Part shown: in pieces, positions 7,446 through 9,759 of the stretch
Layout: each line of letters starts with the position of its first letter
How positions within the stretch are numbered: position 1 is the stretch's first letter
Source of the DNA: a candidate division LCP-89 bacterium
GTDB taxonomy: Bacteria; Electryoneota; B3-LCP
DNA length: 9,759 nt
Direction: 5' to 3'
NCBI GenBank assembly: GCA_025774735.1
Contig: JALGZU010000114.1
Span: 1 to 9,759, forward strand
The notes under the pieces: model-generated
What the model saw: the letters and a program-made list of their open reading frames with translations, nothing else
Database searches by the model: none
What the model was told of the DNA's origin: nothing
Made by a program: the position numbers and the translations under genes

Positions 7446-7476
7446 GCGGTTCCGAGATATCGGGATCGCTTTTTTT
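7446..7476 (+). terminator. Intrinsic terminator of the metallopeptidase gene
   Basis: GCGGTTCCGA (7446-7455), loop GATA, TCGGGATCGC (7460-7469), then seven Ts. The stem is identical to the two earlier terminators while the loop differs, as expected for a conserved functional hairpin or a shared origin. Confidence 0.93.
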
Positions 7477-7540
7477 AAATTTCAGACTATTCAAACGGTA
7501 TCGTCAATCAAAAAATTTTTCAGTATTAGCATCTTTTCTC

Positions 7541-7569
7541 TTGACTCTTTACTCTATTTGTTGTATATT
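7541..7569 (+). promoter_or_regulatory. Sigma70-like promoter of the DUF1565/beta-helix gene
   Basis: TTGACT (7541-7546) and TATATT (7564-7569) with a 17-bp spacer, the same spacing as the other two promoters in the window. Initiation is expected near 7576, which leaves a leader of about 217 nt before the ATG at 7793. Confidence 0.7.
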
Positions 7570-7575
7570 TTACAA

Positions 7576-7792
7576 CATTCTATCAATCCTGCATGTGAAC
7601 AGCTAACACATGTGATTTGACGGCGAAACGGGCCTGACCTGCAACACCAGGGTGTGGGTCACATTGCCGGGTAAGATTAAAAGCCTGCAAGATGAAGGCA
7701 CAGTTGGATTCATACTCTGCGGAGAGGTGGATCCGGTTGTGCTTTTTTGGCTCTACAAAGGCGTAGAAGAATTATGACTATCGGAGGATAAA
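7576..7792 (+). ncRNA. Long structured 5' leader, riboswitch- or attenuator-like, class not recognised
   Basis: The gap between 7477 and 7792 has no gene. Downstream of the promoter it shows ordered hairpins: CATGTG/CACATG (7592-7597 with 7607-7612); a CGGC/GCCG closing stem (7621-7624 with 7666-7669) around a compound hairpin of TGACC/GGTCA (7635-7639 with 7657-7661) and ACAC/GTGT (7644-7647 with 7652-7655); then a strong terminator hairpin at 7698-7748. This is the order expected of a transcription-attenuating leader. CGGGCCT before and GCCGGGT after the compound hairpin recall the 3' half of c-di-GMP-I (GEMM) riboswitches. However, the GGCAAACC and GGGACGCAAAGCC parts of that class are absent, so I do not assign it. 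The gene is read from an SD (GGAGG, 7783-7787) five bases before its ATG. Confidence 0.45.
7698..7748 (+). terminator. Intrinsic terminator inside the 5' leader
   Basis: GCACAGTTGGATTC (7698-7711) pairs over all 14 positions with GGATCCGGTTGTGC (7729-7742), including five or so G-U pairs. An inner CTCT-GCGG-AGAG hairpin fills the loop, and six Ts (7743-7748) follow. It lies 45 bases before the ATG at 7793 and after the promoter at 7541, so it would stop transcription before the gene unless relieved. Its sequence is unlike the three gene-end terminators. Confidence 0.75.
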
Positions 7793-9340
7793 ATGAAAAA
7801 GGCAATAAGGGGAAGTGTAATCATCTGCCTTCCAGTTTTCCTGATTTATGGATGTTTATGGTTCGAATCAGTTGATCAGCCTACATCTGCATTGCCTGGT
7901 GAGACTTTCACCGTGTCTATCGTAACAGTTACAACAGGAGGTATTGTTGGTTATGCACCTTACTTTGGAGTTTGTCTTCCCGATGGGTGGACGATTCCGG
8001 GGGATGCCATCCCCTGTACCGGTGTATATACCGAAACGATTTATTATGATAGCCTGGTTTCCGCCATGCAGGAAAATGCAAGTCCCGCACCGGAAGGATA
8101 TTTCTGGTGGGGAGGAGCTGGACGTGATGTAGAAACAGACAGCGGCAGTGTTTATGGAATCGTTGAAATTCAGCCATCTAACCAGTACGGACTTTTCTCA
8201 ATCGATTACATGTTAGGAAATTCCTACTACATGCAGGGAGTAAATTGGGATAGAAGTGATAATCATTCAATCGGGATTGCCGACGAATATACCCCCAGAA
8301 ACTTACAGGCTAACCTTTATAGTGACCAGCAGATGCTGAATACGTCTCTTTTGGTGGACACGACCTTCACGGATGAAAATCCTCATGATGGGATACAGTA
8401 CTACGCCGTTTCCGCGTTCTATGATGACAGCACTGAACACCTGACGCCGTATGAGTTGCCGGTTATTTTCGGTGATCTGTACGTTTCCCCGGATGGAAAT
8501 AATGCGAACAACGGATCATCGTTTGCGAATGCTCTGCAAACGATCACTTATGCCCTGTCTATCATTGATCCGGATTCCTTACATCCTCAAACGATTCTTC
8601 TCGCCCCCGGTACTTACAGTCCCTACACCAACGGTGAGCAGTTTCCCGTAACCTTGACCAGTTATGTGTCCCTCATAGGCAGTGGAGAGGAGGTTACTAT
8701 TCTTGACGCAGCTTTTCAAGGTTGGGCTTTACAATTAGCGCAAAGCAGTTCGGCTGAGGGACTGGCCGTTACTAACGGTTCGGGTGGGATTTACTGTAGT
8801 GGTGCTTCCAGTTCAAGTCTTACAAATATCGCTGTAACGGGTAATACAGATGCCGGGATTTACTGTTCTTCTACCACCGGACTGAGTTTGGTAAATTTAT
8901 CAATAACAGATAATTATGCTGAGTCAGGTGCTGGTATTTACTGTATCAACTCCAGTATGACTTTAGAGAATGTAACCATATCAGGAAACACGGCTACTCA
9001 ATCTGGTGGTGGGATTTATTGTTCCACTTCGGATATGACTTTTAGGGATGTCACCATTACAGGTAATTCTGCTGAGTCAGGTGGTGGGATTTATGGTAAC
9101 CAACCCAACATTGTATTTGATACGATACTTCCTTGTAATATCTATTTAAACTATGCCGATATCGGCAACGATCTGTGTAGTTGGGGAGCAAATATGTATG
9201 TCATTGTCGATACCTTCACAGTGCTTAATCCAACAGAATTTCAGGCTTATCCCATTGAAGATTACGTATTTTTCATTCAACAGGGAATGGTGCTTATCCC
9301 ATTGAAGATTACGTATTTTTCATTCAACAGGGAATGGTGA
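7793..9340 (+). CDS. Exported DUF1565/parallel beta-helix protein, N-terminal part, truncated by a frameshifting duplication
   Basis: The reading frame gives 515 residues, the last 16 or so of which (LIPLKITYFSFNREW) are out-of-frame product of a 47-bp duplication. The N-terminus is a signal sequence (KKAIRGSVIICLPVFLIYGC). C21 might be lipidated, but Y at -2 is unusual for a lipobox. Residues 25-225 form two probable Ig/FnIII-like regions (PGETFTVSIVTV...LPDGW, then YYAVSAFYDD). Residues 229-330 match DUF1565 (LYVSPDGNNANNGSSF, QTITYAL, VSLIGSGEEVTILDA). From 335 to 460 come beta-helix coils of about 25 residues with a repeated GIYC motif. With one copy of the duplication removed, the frame continues after QQGMV into TQTAADLYVSPNGDNANSG, a second DUF1565 module. 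SD GGAGG lies 5 nt before the ATG. Role unknown; such proteins are typically surface or extracellular. Confidence 0.85.
   Translation: MKKAIRGSVIICLPVFLIYGCLWFESVDQPTSALPGETFTVSIVTVTTGGIVGYAPYFGVCLPDGWTIPGDAIPCTGVYTETIYYDSLVSAMQENASPAPEGYFWWGGAGRDVETDSGSVYGIVEIQPSNQYGLFSIDYMLGNSYYMQGVNWDRSDNHSIGIADEYTPRNLQANLYSDQQMLNTSLLVDTTFTDENPHDGIQYYAVSAFYDDSTEHLTPYELPVIFGDLYVSPDGNNANNGSSFANALQTITYALSIIDPDSLHPQTILLAPGTYSPYTNGEQFPVTLTSYVSLIGSGEEVTILDAAFQGWALQLAQSSSAEGLAVTNGSGGIYCSGASSSSLTNIAVTGNTDAGIYCSSTTGLSLVNLSITDNYAESGAGIYCINSSMTLENVTISGNTATQSGGGIYCSTSDMTFRDVTITGNSAESGGGIYGNQPNIVFDTILPCNIYLNYADIGNDLCSWGANMYVIVDTFTVLNPTEFQAYPIEDYVFFIQQGMVLIPLKITYFSFNREW
8786..9097 (+). repeat. GIYC beta-helix coil repeats (coding)
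   Basis: The DNA word GGGATTTACTGT or a close variant recurs at each coil (first at 8786-8797, then near 8856, 8934, 9010 and 9086, the last with Gly instead of Cys), about 25 codons apart. The protein pattern is GGGIYC...S..TL.NV.I.GN.A.SG. Cysteines at the same place in successive coils would stack along one face of the helix. Confidence 0.75.
9245..9338 (+). repeat. Exact tandem duplication of 47 bp (two copies)
   Basis: Copy 1 is 9245-9291 and copy 2 is 9292-9338, identical at every base; the following G also matches. Since 47 is not a multiple of three, the second copy shifts the reading frame and brings in the TGA at 9338-9340. Deleting one copy joins the two frames into one sensible protein. 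Confidence 0.95.
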
Positions 9341-9558
9341 CCCAAACAGCCGCCGATCTCTATGTATCCCCCAACGGGGATAATGCCAACAGCGGTTTGA
9401 CTGCAGAAGATCCGTTGAAAACGATCCACTATGCTTTTACCAAGACCGTCTCAAGCCCAATGCCTCAAACAGTCCATCTTTTAAATGGCACCTACAGTCC
9501 ATCGACAAATGGTGACTATTTCCCGGTATGCATGCCGAGGTCCATCGACAAATGGTGA
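9334..9558 (+). pseudogene. Middle part of the DUF1565/beta-helix gene, in a shifted frame
   Basis: This is the continuation of the gene starting at 7793, displaced by the 47-bp duplication. It reads TQTAADLYVSPNGDNANSGLT, KTIHYAF and TVHLLNGTYSPSTNGDYFPV, which matches the first DUF1565 module of the same protein (LYVSPDGNNANNGSS, QTITYAL, TILLAPGTYSPYTNGEQFPV). It ends at a TGA (9556-9558) reached only because of the second duplication. An ATG at 9334 overlaps the upstream stop as ATGGTGA, so reinitiation is conceivable. There is no separate signal peptide, and on its own this 74-residue piece would not be a folded domain. Confidence 0.8.
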
Positions 9559-9582
9559 CTATTTCCCGGTATGCATGCCGAG
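9497..9582 (+). repeat. Exact tandem duplication of 43 bp (two copies)
   Basis: Copy 1 is 9497-9539 and copy 2 is 9540-9582, identical throughout. 43 is also not a multiple of three. Removing one copy joins TNGDYFPVCMP to SYVNLSGESEVGAILDA, the order seen in the first module (NGEQFPVTLTSYVSLIGSGEEVTILDA). Confidence 0.95.
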
Positions 9583-9759
9583 TTATGTGAATTTATCCGG
9601 GGAATCTGAGGTTGGAGCTATACTTGATGCAGAAAGTGTCAACAAGGTGATGAGAATCCATTATAATATAGGAACAACAATTTCAAATTTAACTCTTACG
9701 GGAGGAACTGCTGGACAGAACTACCCCAATGGGGGTGGGATTTACTGCTTTGTTTCCAG
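9575..9759 (+). CDS. Third piece of the DUF1565/beta-helix gene, running off the window
   Basis: The frame from 9575 reads MPSYVNLSGESEVGAILDA and continues through ISNLTLTGGTAG to GGGIYCFVS at the window edge, with no stop. It is the natural continuation of the second DUF1565 module and the start of a second set of beta-helix coils with the same GIYC motif. Because 47 + 43 = 90, this frame is again the one used from 7793. It is not an independent gene. The real gene, if the duplications are artefacts, is open from 7793 to beyond 9759, and by analogy with its neighbours would end in a sorting domain outside the window. Confidence 0.75.
   Translation, partial: MPSYVNLSGESEVGAILDAESVNKVMRIHYNIGTTISNLTLTGGTAGQNYPNGGGIYCFVS

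Noticed and set aside
7592..7680. c-di-GMP-I (GEMM) riboswitch
   Set aside because: CGGGCCT and GCCGGGT around a hairpin are suggestive. The conserved GGCAAACC and GGGACGCAAAGCC segments of the class are not present, so I kept only an unassigned structured leader.
7845..7860. Lipoprotein signal at C21 of the last gene
   Set aside because: LIYGC has Tyr at -2, which is outside the usual lipobox, so I leave lipidation as a possibility only.
9245..9582. CRISPR array
   Set aside because: The repeats are adjacent two-copy tandem duplications of coding sequence with no spacers, and the two units are unrelated.
1..9759. Defence system, secretion-system core genes or mobile element enzymes
   Set aside because: All coding sequence in the window is accounted for by secreted cargo proteins. 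No nuclease, helicase, transposase, integrase or Por/Spr core component is visible.

Overview
The window reads as a stretch of surface or secreted protein genes from an uncultured bacterium of the FCB superphylum (Fibrobacterota-Chlorobiota-Bacteroidota and relatives such as KSB1, Zixibacteria, Marinimicrobia, Cloacimonadota). The main evidence is three copies of a C-terminal sorting domain of the type IX secretion / FlgD-like Ig kind, with a PNPFNP motif near its start, GRxxxxL in the middle, LASGxYxYRIxAG and a final basic KKMVLVK. Three sigma70-like promoters with exactly 17-bp spacers, plus recognisable Shine-Dalgarno sequences, argue against a typical member of Bacteroidota. I cannot name the phylum from sequence alone.

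Layout, all genes on the + strand. (1) 2-145: the last 47 codons of an exported protein ending in the sorting domain, followed by a palindromic element and an intrinsic terminator. (2) 444-4196: a 1250-residue secreted protein with two parallel beta-helix regions flanking two BACON-like Ig domains, then a sorting domain. The first helix has unusual glycine-rich loop insertions. (3) 4351-7401: a secreted gluzincin metallopeptidase (M4/M36-like) with an N-terminal propeptide, the HEYVH zinc site, accessory domains and a sorting domain. (4) 7793 to the window end: an exported DUF1565/beta-helix protein. Its frame is broken twice by exact tandem duplications of 47 and 43 bp, and the gene runs off the window.

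Each intact gene has its own promoter, and the first three end in variants of the same terminator, so they look like separate transcription units. The first two gene ends share a 75-nt exact repeat that starts 2-3 bases after the stop codon and runs through the terminator.

The most interesting points are: a 200-nt leader before the last gene with a strong intrinsic terminator inside it (riboswitch or attenuator architecture); a palindromic dispersed element captured inside a sorting-domain coding sequence; the copied terminator module; and the paired frameshifting duplications, which need read-level checking. I see no defence system, CRISPR array, transposase, integrase, tRNA or rRNA.
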